Of a stretch of DNA of 55,352 nucleotides, positions 17,319 to 26,089 are shown piece after piece. The translations under genes and the position numbers were made by a program. Numbering within the stretch: the first letter of the stretch is position 1; every line of letters starts with the position of its first letter. The stretch comes from an uncultured Prevotella sp. (GTDB lineage: Bacteria > Bacteroidota > Bacteroidia > Bacteroidales > Bacteroidaceae): the NCBI GenBank assembly GCA_934272845.1, contig CAKQSF010000014.1:1-55352 (forward strand). The letters run 5' to 3'. Under the pieces are notes generated by a model. The model saw only the letters and a program-made list of their open reading frames with translations, made no database searches and was not told where the DNA came from.

Positions 17319-20300
17319 TTATTCGTCACCAGCCATACGGAACTCTAATTCGTAGTTCTTGATGAAGTCGCGTTCCTCGTCAGTCAGACCATATAGAGGG
17401 CAGATGTAGTCGTCTATACGGTCTATTAAGGGTTTAGACTTTACTATTTTGTATTCCTTGTATTTAGAAACGGTATATGCAGACTTACCACTTGAATGTC
17501 GAACATTTGCATTTCGTTCAATGTCCTGTAGATATTCCGTATAAAGTTTATTTAAGTAAGCAAGTTGTTCATCTTGTAATTCGGGAATAGGAACAGAGTT
17601 TATTTCTGAGTTTTTCCAATTCAAATTGTCAGAATATATCTGATAATACCAAAAAGAAAAATTACTACTCAATATACAGCCAATGGCATCGGCATATTTA
17701 TTATCTAATAAAAGTGCCCTTTCTGATGATGTGCCAGTAAGATAGTTTGTTACAATTTTAAAATAGCGTCCTCCTGCAAATCTATATACTATGGGCTTTC
17801 CTTCTTCTGTAACAATATAATCGGATATTGTCTTATATGATTTGAGTTTCCCCAGAATCTTCTTCTCGATAGGCAATGATATCTTTGGTATTCTTCCAAA
17901 CTTCAACAGGTCCAGCACGTCAGTAAACTGCAGATGGTCTAACAGATACTGTAAGTCGAAGTTCTTGCCCCTTCTGTACATCTTTGTTGATAACAGTTGT
18001 TCGCAACGTGTGCCTGTCTTCTGGAACATAAGGATAGAGTTGTTCACTACAGCGTTCTTAAACACAGGTTTAGGGCGAACAGCATAAGAGGAAATCTTTA
18101 TTCCTCGGCAGTGTTCTATCAATAGATTGTGCACCCCAGAGAGTGAGTCGCTGGATGTAAGAGACAACGGTACGATATATGCAAGAAAGCCGTTCCTGCG
18201 TACCAGCCAATAGCCTAACTCTATAAACAAGGTGAAGGTGTCCAATGATCCTTTCTGTATCCCCTCAATCTTTTGCGTAGTTTTATAGAACCTCTTGACA
18301 ATCTGTTTCGCCTCATTGTTTAGTGTTGCTCCGTAAGGAGGATTACCTATCACAATGTCGAAGCCAGAAGGAGCCTGTTCGAAGATGTCAGAGAATATCA
18401 CTTTATAGTCAAAGAACGGTAGAGATAGTTTGGCACGTTCTTCCACGCTTAGTGACTCATCGTGTAGTTTAGTCCTCATCTCCTTGCCTGCTTCAAGGAA
18501 ATTCCGTATTTTCTCTTTCTGTTCTTGCTGGCTGTCTTGTGATTTCTTTTTAGACGATATACTCTCAGCAAAGAGTTCTGTCTGTTGAGAGTTCTTGCCA
18601 GCATCAATGTCCGCAAGGAGTTGATGGGCAACAATGTTCAGTATTGCGTCCTTAATGTCAATAGAGCATTGACACTTTGCTTCACCTGACAGGTTGAAGT
18701 ATTCCTTCTGCAAGGCATACAACTTCATCTTCTCCTCGTGTATCTTTTCTACTCTGCTGTGTACTTGACTGTCGCTGATATTTATGTATTTACCACTGAA
18801 CGTGGTATACATAGAATTTCCTTGTACAATCTTGTAATCAAGATTAGGCAACAGTTCTGGAGTTGTTTCGTCAACAACCAGTGACAGCCAGAAGCGGAGT
18901 CGCGCAATGTCCACCGCACCCTTTTCAAGGTCAACGCCATAGATATTGTTCTGTATGATGTGACGCTTTATTTCAACCGAGTTACCAAAGTTCTCTATTG
19001 CCCCACGGCAGTAGAACAGTTCTTTCAGTAGCCCCATAGGAAATGCGCCAGAACCTATTGCCGGGTCACAAATACGTATGTTTATCAGTTTCTTGTCAAT
19101 ATCGTCTACGATGCCTTTGGGCAGACAGTCCACATTGTATGAAGTAACAAACTGACGAATATGCTCACGATATTCACGTGGAAAATCATTCTGAAGATAA
19201 GACGTTAGCGACTCTTTACACATATAGCGCACTATCTCCTTCGGGGTGTAGTAAGCCCCCTTGTCCTTGTTGTCTTCAAGAAGATTCTCGAAAATCTGTC
19301 CCAGCATCTCAGGGTCAATACCTACTTCCGCGTCCGTAGGGTCGTTCTCGTCAATCGTGAAATTGTATTGATGGAACATAGCGAGTAGAGACTGGAAGTA
19401 TTCTGCTGGAAATACCGTGGTAATATCATCGTCAGAATCTCTGCCAAACAGTCCACCGTTGAGGTACGGAAATCTCAGTACACCATTGTTGGGTAGCCCT
19501 GTTACGTGAGTGTCAAACAAATCATTGTCAGCACGGCGGTCTTTGTCAAAGGCATCGCTAAAGAGTGGTTCAAGCACACAGTCAAGGAAATTAGCCTGTT
19601 GTTCAGGCGTAGAGGCATTGAAGAGGTTTAGCATGAAGTCTTTGTTACCTTCATTCCATTCTTTCCCAGGCTCTACGCCTAGCCAACCTTTCTTCTGTAG
19701 GAAGTGAAGGAACACGATACGTCCAAGCAATTTCTTCACATAGTCTCGCACACGCTTATCGTCGTTCCCGAAGTCTTTGTACATCTGTGGGTGCGGTTCA
19801 TGAAAAACATTCTCTTTCCATTCACCACCTTTCTTCACGAATTTCTTACCAGTGATGAACATAACGAACTTCTCATATTGCTCTTTATATTTCGAGAAGA
19901 ACTCATCAGACAGGGCTTCAACGTCAAAGGCTCCCACAATGTCTTCCAGTTCTATGTTCCCCTTCTTCTGTGCCAGTTTCATGAAGTTGTCTGCCGCAGT
20001 GCGACACGACTGGTTAGGACCGAGAAGAAACGTGTAACGCTTTGAGTCCGTTGCGTCATTGTTATCTCTCTGTTTGCTGCAGAAAGTGAAACGCCAGTCC
20101 CACTTGTCGTCATCATCATAGTGGAAGAGCATGAATGCACTGCTGTATGTAGACATGATGCGCCGTATGAGTTGTTGTACCCCAACGCGATTACGTTTCA
20201 TCAGTACGTGGTCAGAGACCGTAATATCGAAGATGTCGGTAGGATTCATTGGAACGTCAATAGTGCCAAGACGCAACAAACGGGCAACACCAATGGAGCG

Positions 20301-20453
20301 TGCCATGGTGACGAGTTCAGGATTGTTTTCCAACACGTTCTCTTCGTACGCATCTTCATATTTGTCTTCACCGAAGATTGGCAGAATGACATTCTCAATG
20401 AAGTCTTCGCCTCCTTGGTATTTATTATGGAAATAAGATTTAAGATTCATCAT
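17319..20453 (-). CDS. Eco57I-like adenine DNA methylase of a helicase-methylase module
   Basis: A 1,044-residue class of N6-adenine methyltransferase. A long N-terminal region carries FLHFLQKKGWLG (249-260), seen in Eco57I-like and BREX-type enzymes. YYTP (401-404) begins the methylase domain, motif I is DPAIGSGAF (463-471), and the catalytic NPPY is at 704-707. The C-terminal third (about 840-1040) looks like a target-recognition domain, with NFSFWYYQIYSDNLNWKNSE. No nuclease motif is evident, so cleavage would fall to the helicase/PLD partner. The start is 9 bp after the helicase stop, which implies one operon with the helicase made first. Two ATGs lie side by side (20453 and 20450). The role as the protective methylase of a defence system is inferred from pairing and family. 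Confidence 0.88.
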   Translation of the reverse strand: MMNLKSYFHNKYQGGEDFIENVILPIFGEDKYEDAYEENVLENNPELVTMARSIGVARLLRLGTIDVPMNPTDIFDITVSDHVLMKRNRVGVQQLIRRIMSTYSSAFMLFHYDDDDKWDWRFTFCSKQRDNNDATDSKRYTFLLGPNQSCRTAADNFMKLAQKKGNIELEDIVGAFDVEALSDEFFSKYKEQYEKFVMFITGKKFVKKGGEWKENVFHEPHPQMYKDFGNDDKRVRDYVKKLLGRIVFLHFLQKKGWLGVEPGKEWNEGNKDFMLNLFNASTPEQQANFLDCVLEPLFSDAFDKDRRADNDLFDTHVTGLPNNGVLRFPYLNGGLFGRDSDDDITTVFPAEYFQSLLAMFHQYNFTIDENDPTDAEVGIDPEMLGQIFENLLEDNKDKGAYYTPKEIVRYMCKESLTSYLQNDFPREYREHIRQFVTSYNVDCLPKGIVDDIDKKLINIRICDPAIGSGAFPMGLLKELFYCRGAIENFGNSVEIKRHIIQNNIYGVDLEKGAVDIARLRFWLSLVVDETTPELLPNLDYKIVQGNSMYTTFSGKYINISDSQVHSRVEKIHEEKMKLYALQKEYFNLSGEAKCQCSIDIKDAILNIVAHQLLADIDAGKNSQQTELFAESISSKKKSQDSQQEQKEKIRNFLEAGKEMRTKLHDESLSVEERAKLSLPFFDYKVIFSDIFEQAPSGFDIVIGNPPYGATLNNEAKQIVKRFYKTTQKIEGIQKGSLDTFTLFIELGYWLVRRNGFLAYIVPLSLTSSDSLSGVHNLLIEHCRGIKISSYAVRPKPVFKNAVVNNSILMFQKTGTRCEQLLSTKMYRRGKNFDLQYLLDHLQFTDVLDLLKFGRIPKISLPIEKKILGKLKSYKTISDYIVTEEGKPIVYRFAGGRYFKIVTNYLTGTSSERALLLDNKYADAIGCILSSNFSFWYYQIYSDNLNWKNSEINSVPIPELQDEQLAYLNKLYTEYLQDIERNANVRHSSGKSAYTVSKYKEYKIVKSKPLIDRIDDYICPLYGLTDEERDFIKNYELEFRMAGDE

Positions 20454-20462
20454 GATAGGTAG

Positions 20463-23400
20463 TTACTTAGATAGTCCAATGAAAATTTCAGCCTTGCCAT
20501 AACGCCTCTGTATGTTCTTGACGATGTTGCTGATTTCGCTCTTTATAATGTCGTCAAAGTCCTGCTGGGTCGGTTTGCCAAAAATATTCCTTTGCGGATC
20601 GTTTATAGAATCATTAAAGGCGAGCACCTTGCGTATGATGTCGGGATTACCCTTGTTGACATACGTGAAAGCATCAGAGAGGATGTTCTTCGATTCTTGC
20701 GACATAGATATATTCTCCCTCATGTGTCTCAGAATTTCCTTTGCCTTGGTAGCCTTAACGCTGTTGCCCATCTTTACATTCATTTTGTGTAGGTGTTGGT
20801 TTACAGTCTTTTCAGCATTCTTCCTTGTCTCCTCCCATGTAGGGGGTAGAGGAAGGGCAGGGGCATCCTCTGTTGTGCGGAACCGCTCATACATTTCAGC
20901 GGCAGAAATGATTTTACCTTTATGCTCTGTGGGGCTTACTTTGACGAAGAAGCCCGCCATATTAGGTATGCGTACGAGGAAATAGGCGTAGCCATCAGTT
21001 GCCGTCGTGGCACATTCAAGGTTCTGTTCTCGTTGAAGTAAGTACTCATATTTTTCAGGATAGTTCACCTCGTATTGTTTCAACTCATAGATGTATTTCT
21101 CCATTGGCGACTCTTCACCGTTAACCGACCTGTTGAGGTCGTAATGACTAATCTCTTCTTCTGCAGTATATACCTTGCTGTCTTCACCGAAAAGAGTGTG
21201 GAAAGACTGTAACTTGGTGTAAGCCTTGTGAACTAATTTTATCTCCGCATCGCCTTCTGCGCTTGGTTTAAAGTTGTAAACATATACTTTGTCCTGTGTA
21301 GAACCAATGCGGTTGACACGTCCTATGCGCTGCATAAGTCGGGTAGAGTTCCACGGTGTGTCATAGTTAAGTATAGTGTTGGCACGATGCAGGTTAATGC
21401 CTTCAGCGAGCACCTCGGTAGTAACGATAATGTCATAGTCGTTCTTCTGCACTTCGCCAGGTCTCTTTCCGTAGTTAGCGTCGAAGTTTTCGCGTATCTC
21501 AGTTTCCTTTTCGTCGCGGTTCGCGGCAGTAATCTTCAGCACACGGTATCCCTTTGCTTCGGCAATGCGTTTTATGGTATCAACAGTGTCGATGGCTTCA
21601 GAGAAGACAACAAGTTTCTGTGGTTTATTCTTTTCGCTGTCGAAGAGTACATGTCGGAGTTCTTCCTTGAATACATCCAGTTTTGGGTCTTCAGTGTTCT
21701 TTGCCCAACGGTCGCAGAGTTCGGATATCAGTTCATGGTCGGCACGAAGCAGTTGTTCGTATTTCTCGTCCATATTGCTGCGCACGTATTCCATGTTGCT
21801 ACCGTTTTCGTTCTTGCCATCTTTTGTCAACCGATTGATTTTACTGCGTATGTCCTCCAAACAATCAGCGTAAGTCACCACGTGTTTGCGCTTCTTCTCT
21901 TTGGTTTTGCGGTCGAGTTCAGCGTTGACATTAATGGATGGACAGATGAAAATGGTGTTAGACTCCCACATGTCAATCATGTTCTGCGTATATCTACGTA
22001 GATTAAGCAACGACTGGTAGAAGGCAGAGAAACTGCTTTCCAATCGTTTAACAAGATTAGTCTGCATGATTTTCGCTAATTGGTCAGCGAGTTTGTCAGC
22101 GTCACGTGAACCACGAGCGTTATACTTCTTTTTCAAGTCTTCATTAAGAAACTGTATGGCGCGGTAGCGGTAGAAGCCCAGATAACGGTTGCTATGCATC
22201 TTGTATTCGTTGGATGGATCGATGATGTCCATTGTCTCAGCAAAGAGACGAGACAACTGTGAGTCCATTTTGTATTTCAGTTCGATAGGCCCCACGATGT
22301 CAGGAAACTTTATTCCTTGACGTTTCATGTCCTCAGAATAGTATTTCTTCACGTCAGTTCGGGTGCGACGCACCATCACATCGGCAAGCACACAGTCACG
22401 TATGCGGTGTGACAAAGCCTTTAAGCGTTCCTCACGTTCTTTAGGAGTAGTAGGATCGTCAGTCTTCGGATTTATTAAGTTGTGGTACTCAGTGTTAGCC
22501 TCGGAGAAAAATTTCTCTAAATTGCCACTGTAAGCCTTTGTCAATGTAGAGTCGGCATGATTGCGCTCGAAGAGATATAGTTGGTTCTTGAGGTCATCAG
22601 GGCGGTTGTTTTGAGGAGTGGCACTTAATAGACCTATGTATGGATAAGCACCAGTATTGGCACCTATTTGTGCTATCAGGCTGTCAAGAGCCATATACAT
22701 GTTCGTTCCACTATTACGGAACTTATGGCTTTCGTCTATGATGATAAGTCCATAGTCTTTGTATTGTAATTCGCTATCGAAACAATCTGCGGAGAGTTCT
22801 TCGTTATCAAAGGCGCAATCGTCAGCAGTCAATTTACCTATGCTGCCAGTAGTGATATAGTCTATACAATCGCTTATTTGGTCGTTGGAGTATTTGTCGA
22901 ATGTGGTTATGGTGTCCATCCATGCAGAGCGGATGGCAGGAGGTGTTACAATAAGAACTCTACGCTCTCTCCCGTCATCGTCAGGAAATCGTAGGAAGTG
23001 TTTGATTACCAGTGTGCCGATGATGGTCTTGCCCAGTCCCACGACGTCAGCAAGAAGGAAACCACCATGTTCCTTCATTGTAGAGAAACATTGTTTTACG
23101 GCATCAATCTGATAATTGTACCGGTCGTATTGCTGAGGCAGATAACCTTCGATAATCTCGCTGAGGTTCTTGTCAACAATATTCCCGAATTTTGTTTGCA
23201 ATAGTTTGATGTAAAGTTCGTATGGAGTAATGCTATCATCATAAGGATTTTCTTTGGGGCGTGGTAGCATAACAGGTGCTTGGCTGAGAATTCGCGTGAA
23301 CTCCCCATTCCATTCTACACTCTCAGCCCATTTCTCTTCGTACCACACAATGTGGCTTTTTGAATTGCTGTATTCAGTGAGTGGGGCTGTGATGATACTA

Positions 23401-23966
23401 TTCTGTGTCTCCAGATAGTTGAGTTCTGCGTTGTCTTCAAGTCCTTTCTTGGTGAAGTTACTGCTGCCAATGATAGCGTCCGCTTCGCCATGACCAAGAA
23501 AGATGTAGCACTTAGCGTGAAGAAACTGCTTATGCATAGTGTCTTTCTGACCGTAAACCCTTATCTGAATCTGTGCATCGGTAGTGTGTGTGTTTGAAGA
23601 ATCGGGCTGAAGAGCATTGCAATACTGCATGATAAGATTGGCAACAGAATGGTATTCGTCAGACAGTTGGTTTATGTCACGTTGAATATAAAAGTCAGGA
23701 AACTTCTGCTCGTTAGGTTTCGTATCCTCTGTCTGATAAGAACGTAACTGAGGTTCTTGACCTATCATTATGTCCAAGCGTCCGCCGCGGCCAAGAAAGA
23801 CTTTCAGTTCATCATAGAGAAGAAGCATACCAGGAAGGTCCCAATATCCTGTGGCTATGCGGATATGGTTGTATTTGCCACTGCCAATAAATTGGCGCAG
23901 CACGTCTCTCATAAGAAACTGTTTGCTATTGTCAAGGAGTGTGTTGTTCATTGCCCACGTGGTCAA
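20463..23966 (-). CDS. PLD-nuclease/SNF2-type helicase fusion, putative restriction or defence enzyme
   Basis: A 1,167-residue fusion. The N-terminal phospholipase-D-like domain has one HxK motif (H150, K152, in FLHAKCYIFLG) and the GSSNFTKKG block (167-175), as in PLD nucleases that act as dimers. A SNF2-type superfamily 2 helicase follows: Walker A GLGKT (310-314), DESH (411-414), SATP (448-451), and an arginine finger block QRIGRVNRIGS near residue 880. The last 200 residues are charged and helical. It is transcribed with the Eco57I-like methylase directly downstream, after a long structured leader. DISARM also combines PLD, helicase and methylase functions, but its DrmA and DrmB proteins are missing here, so no known system name fits. 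ATG 23951 is an alternative start. Cutting of unmodified DNA is an inference. Confidence 0.87.
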   Translation of the reverse strand: MTTWAMNNTLLDNSKQFLMRDVLRQFIGSGKYNHIRIATGYWDLPGMLLLYDELKVFLGRGGRLDIMIGQEPQLRSYQTEDTKPNEQKFPDFYIQRDINQLSDEYHSVANLIMQYCNALQPDSSNTHTTDAQIQIRVYGQKDTMHKQFLHAKCYIFLGHGEADAIIGSSNFTKKGLEDNAELNYLETQNSIITAPLTEYSNSKSHIVWYEEKWAESVEWNGEFTRILSQAPVMLPRPKENPYDDSITPYELYIKLLQTKFGNIVDKNLSEIIEGYLPQQYDRYNYQIDAVKQCFSTMKEHGGFLLADVVGLGKTIIGTLVIKHFLRFPDDDGRERRVLIVTPPAIRSAWMDTITTFDKYSNDQISDCIDYITTGSIGKLTADDCAFDNEELSADCFDSELQYKDYGLIIIDESHKFRNSGTNMYMALDSLIAQIGANTGAYPYIGLLSATPQNNRPDDLKNQLYLFERNHADSTLTKAYSGNLEKFFSEANTEYHNLINPKTDDPTTPKEREERLKALSHRIRDCVLADVMVRRTRTDVKKYYSEDMKRQGIKFPDIVGPIELKYKMDSQLSRLFAETMDIIDPSNEYKMHSNRYLGFYRYRAIQFLNEDLKKKYNARGSRDADKLADQLAKIMQTNLVKRLESSFSAFYQSLLNLRRYTQNMIDMWESNTIFICPSINVNAELDRKTKEKKRKHVVTYADCLEDIRSKINRLTKDGKNENGSNMEYVRSNMDEKYEQLLRADHELISELCDRWAKNTEDPKLDVFKEELRHVLFDSEKNKPQKLVVFSEAIDTVDTIKRIAEAKGYRVLKITAANRDEKETEIRENFDANYGKRPGEVQKNDYDIIVTTEVLAEGINLHRANTILNYDTPWNSTRLMQRIGRVNRIGSTQDKVYVYNFKPSAEGDAEIKLVHKAYTKLQSFHTLFGEDSKVYTAEEEISHYDLNRSVNGEESPMEKYIYELKQYEVNYPEKYEYLLQREQNLECATTATDGYAYFLVRIPNMAGFFVKVSPTEHKGKIISAAEMYERFRTTEDAPALPLPPTWEETRKNAEKTVNQHLHKMNVKMGNSVKATKAKEILRHMRENISMSQESKNILSDAFTYVNKGNPDIIRKVLAFNDSINDPQRNIFGKPTQQDFDDIIKSEISNIVKNIQRRYGKAEIFIGLSK

Positions 23967-24142
23967 TTCTTCTGCAGACTCCTTTAGCAGAAATATGTTT
24001 TAGGTTAATGATGATATTGCTATCAAATCGCGAATAAAAGAAAAGCGTAGGAATCTAATTGCTACTTGTCCTTGCCTTTCGAGGTTCTGGTAAAACCTTT
24101 GACACTTAGGAAAAAGAAGCAACAGATGCCTACGCCAATTAT

Positions 24143-24217
24143 GTATATATGTATGGAAGCACAGAGTGTACCCTCTTTTAACAAAAGGGCACACCTATGC
24201 CATACGCATATATATAC
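24143..24217 (-). other. Long imperfect hairpin in the helicase-methylase leader
   Basis: GTATATATGTATGG at 24143-24156 is mirrored by CCATACGCATATATATAC at 24200-24217. Inside, GTGTACCCTCTTTT pairs with AAAAGGGCACAC across an AAC loop. A smaller hairpin (GTTGGCA, 24350-24356 with 24363-24369) lies near the predicted start site. In the gene-free stretch 24001-24488 these hairpins and the promoter are the only structures I can support. Confidence 0.6.
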
Positions 24218-24388
24218 GATGGGGTAGACGCCCACCGCTGCTTTCCTCTGAGTGTCTTATTGTGAATTTACCAGATTCCGAAAGGTCAGAAGAAAACGTA
24301 AAGCAAACGTCTTTCTAAATATGATAGATCAAAACATGCAGGTATGTATGTTGGCATCTCTTTGCCAACTACTTGCAGAATGACGGTA

Positions 24389-24419
24389 CAAAAGTAATGA
24401 ATTTATGTGAGAGTAGCAA
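24389..24419 (-). promoter_or_regulatory. Promoter of the helicase-methylase operon
   Basis: On the minus strand, -33 TTG (24417-24419), a 20-bp spacer and -7 TACTTTTG (24389-24396). Transcription would start near 24382, giving a 5' leader of about 415 nt before the helicase gene, unusually long for this window. Confidence 0.7.
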
Positions 24420-24488
24420 GAAATTAAAGGTTAAATTGTAATTCTCGCGCTTACTTTTATTGCTTTCTTTGAGATTATAGTATTGTTA

Positions 24489-25022
24489 TTACTTGTTTAT
24501 TATTCTCTCAATATCTTGCAGTGTGTTTGCCACCTCTATATAGTCGTGCCAATCACCGCGAATCATGCCCTTGACGTTCATGTCGTTGAGCAGGGAGACG
24601 AGAGAGTTCCAAAAGCCTTTCATGTTGTAAAGAATGACCTTCTTGTGGGTGTAGCCTATGCAGTGTGAGGCCGCTACGCTGAATATCTCGTCGAGGGTGC
24701 CGATGCCTCCTGGCAGGGCAATTATGATGTCGCCTTGCGCCACCATAATGTCTTTGCGGTCGCTGAGGCTGTCGGTGGGTATATCTACGTCGAGGAATTG
24801 TGACGTCTTGCCGCCTTTCTCAACAAGCGTGGGTACTACGCCCGTTACCATACCACCGTTCTCCTTCACTGCTTTGGCTACGCATTGCATCAGTCCCTGA
24901 TTAGTACCGCCAAAGACAAGGCCGTGACTGTTGTGTGCCATCCATGCGCCTAACTCTTCTGTAAGACGAAAGAAGTCTGGGTCAAGGTTCTCGTTAGCAG
25001 AGCAAAATATTGTTATCTTCAT
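24489..25022 (-). CDS. LOG-family (TIGR00730) Rossmann-fold protein
   Basis: A 177-residue protein of the LOG family, whose characterised members release cytokinin-type bases from nucleoside 5'-monophosphates; older databases label it lysine decarboxylase. The Rossmann-fold start MKITIFCSANENLDPDF, the nucleotide-binding turn GLVFGGTNQGLM and the signature PGGIGTLDEIF with its catalytic-type Arg/Glu (SDRKDIM upstream) are all visible. I chose ATG 25022 because the promoter overlaps the longer frame and the family begins with this MKI strand. It has its own promoter and no partner gene. The physiological substrate in bacteria is usually unknown, so the function is stated only as phosphoribohydrolase-like. 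Confidence 0.88.
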   Translation of the reverse strand: MKITIFCSANENLDPDFFRLTEELGAWMAHNSHGLVFGGTNQGLMQCVAKAVKENGGMVTGVVPTLVEKGGKTSQFLDVDIPTDSLSDRKDIMVAQGDIIIALPGGIGTLDEIFSVAASHCIGYTHKKVILYNMKGFWNSLVSLLNDMNVKGMIRGDWHDYIEVANTLQDIERIINK

Positions 25023-25048
25023 AGTTCTTTTATTGTTTAGTGTAAATG

Positions 25049-25079
25049 CAAAGATACTTCTTTCTTGTGGATTACGCAA
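25049..25079 (-). promoter_or_regulatory. Promoter of the LOG-family gene
   Basis: Minus strand: -33 TTG (25077-25079), a 20-bp spacer and -7 TATCTTTG (25049-25056). The start site is near 25042, with a leader of about 20 nt. It lies directly beyond the terminator of the transporter gene. Confidence 0.82.
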
Positions 25080-25091
25080 GATAAATATAAT

Positions 25092-25138
25092 AAAAAATCC
25101 CGAAGCATACATCATTGTAGATTGTATGTTTCGGGATT
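25092..25138 (-). terminator. Terminator of the EamA transporter operon
   Basis: Stem 25096-25111 with 25123-25138, one mismatch, followed on the minus strand by six Ts. It ends the long minus-strand run that finishes with the EamA gene at 25209. Confidence 0.9.
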
Positions 25139-25208
25139 GTCCTGTTATTTATGGGCTTATGCGGTCACAGTGGGGGCTGTAATGTGTTTTGTCTGTCTTG
25201 ATAGTACT

Positions 25209-26087
25209 TTATTTCTTTCTTGCGATAATCAGTGTAACGCCGGCAAGGATTGTAATGATGCCTATGCCAAGTTGTAGTGTGAATGTTTCGCCGAAGATGA
25301 ATACACCGATTACTACGGCTGTCAGTGGCTCAAGGGCTCCCATGATGGAGGCTGGTGTGCTGCCTATGAGGTTAATGGAGATGTTCATGAGGAACATGGA
25401 TAATACAGTGGGCAGCAGGGCTAACTGTATTGCGCTCAGCCACTGTTGAGGCGTGTGCAATATTTGGAGACTCTCTCCTGAGATTAGAGAGAAGACTAAC
25501 ATGGTGAGCATTCCGAATAGCAATATATAAAATGTGAACTTGATGTTAGACATGGTCATGTTGCTCCACTGATTGACGGAGATGATATAGAGGGCGTAGA
25601 GCAGTGAGGAACATATAACAAGGGAAAAGCCTGTAGTGCTTAATTTGGCGTTGCCGTCACCTTGATAGAGAAGTCCTACGCCTATTACCGCCAGCAGAAT
25701 GGCGGTAGCGGTGGTCCACGTTATCTTTTCATGAAAGAATACTGTCATGAGTATCGCTGTTATGATAGGGTAGACGAACAGTATGGTACTGGCGATACCA
25801 GCCGCCATGTAGCGAAAACTGAGGAAGAGAGTACAGGAGGAGAGAGAGAACATTGCTCCTAATACTGATAACCTGATGGCGTGACCCCACTTAATCTTGA
25901 AATTTTCCCTCTTCCATAGCATCACAATGGCGAACATAATGACGGCAAGGAGGTAGCGGTAGATTAGAACCGAACCGGAACTGAAGCCATCGCTATATAG
26001 TGTTAATGCGCCTAATGGGTTAGTACCATAGCATATTGCTGCGACAATTCCTGCCGCAAAGCCTTTTACTTTATTACTCGTTGTCAT
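25209..26087 (-). CDS. EamA-family drug/metabolite transporter
   Basis: A 292-residue inner-membrane protein with about ten hydrophobic segments arranged as two EamA repeats (about 8-140 and 152-290). Family features include PLGALTLYSDGFSSGSVLIYR in the first repeat and GSTPASIMGALEPLTAVVIG in the second, the latter typical of the DMT superfamily. The family exports or imports small metabolites; the substrate cannot be predicted. It starts 3 bp after the stop of the HNH gene and ends the run of genes begun upstream by the TPR gene, with a strong terminator after it. A functional link to its DNA-related neighbours is not obvious. Confidence 0.9.
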   Translation of the reverse strand: MTTSNKVKGFAAGIVAAICYGTNPLGALTLYSDGFSSGSVLIYRYLLAVIMFAIVMLWKRENFKIKWGHAIRLSVLGAMFSLSSCTLFLSFRYMAAGIASTILFVYPIITAILMTVFFHEKITWTTATAILLAVIGVGLLYQGDGNAKLSTTGFSLVICSSLLYALYIISVNQWSNMTMSNIKFTFYILLFGMLTMLVFSLISGESLQILHTPQQWLSAIQLALLPTVLSMFLMNISINLIGSTPASIMGALEPLTAVVIGVFIFGETFTLQLGIGIITILAGVTLIIARKK

Positions 26088-26089
26088 TG

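Noticed and set aside
24000..24194. 64-codon minus-strand frame upstream of the helicase gene
   Set aside because: Rich in unusual residue pairs, covers the hairpin, and resembles no family. More likely part of the untranslated leader.
17319..24419. Assignment as DISARM or BREX
   Set aside because: DrmA, DrmB, PglZ and BrxC partners are not in the window; only the general enzyme classes match.
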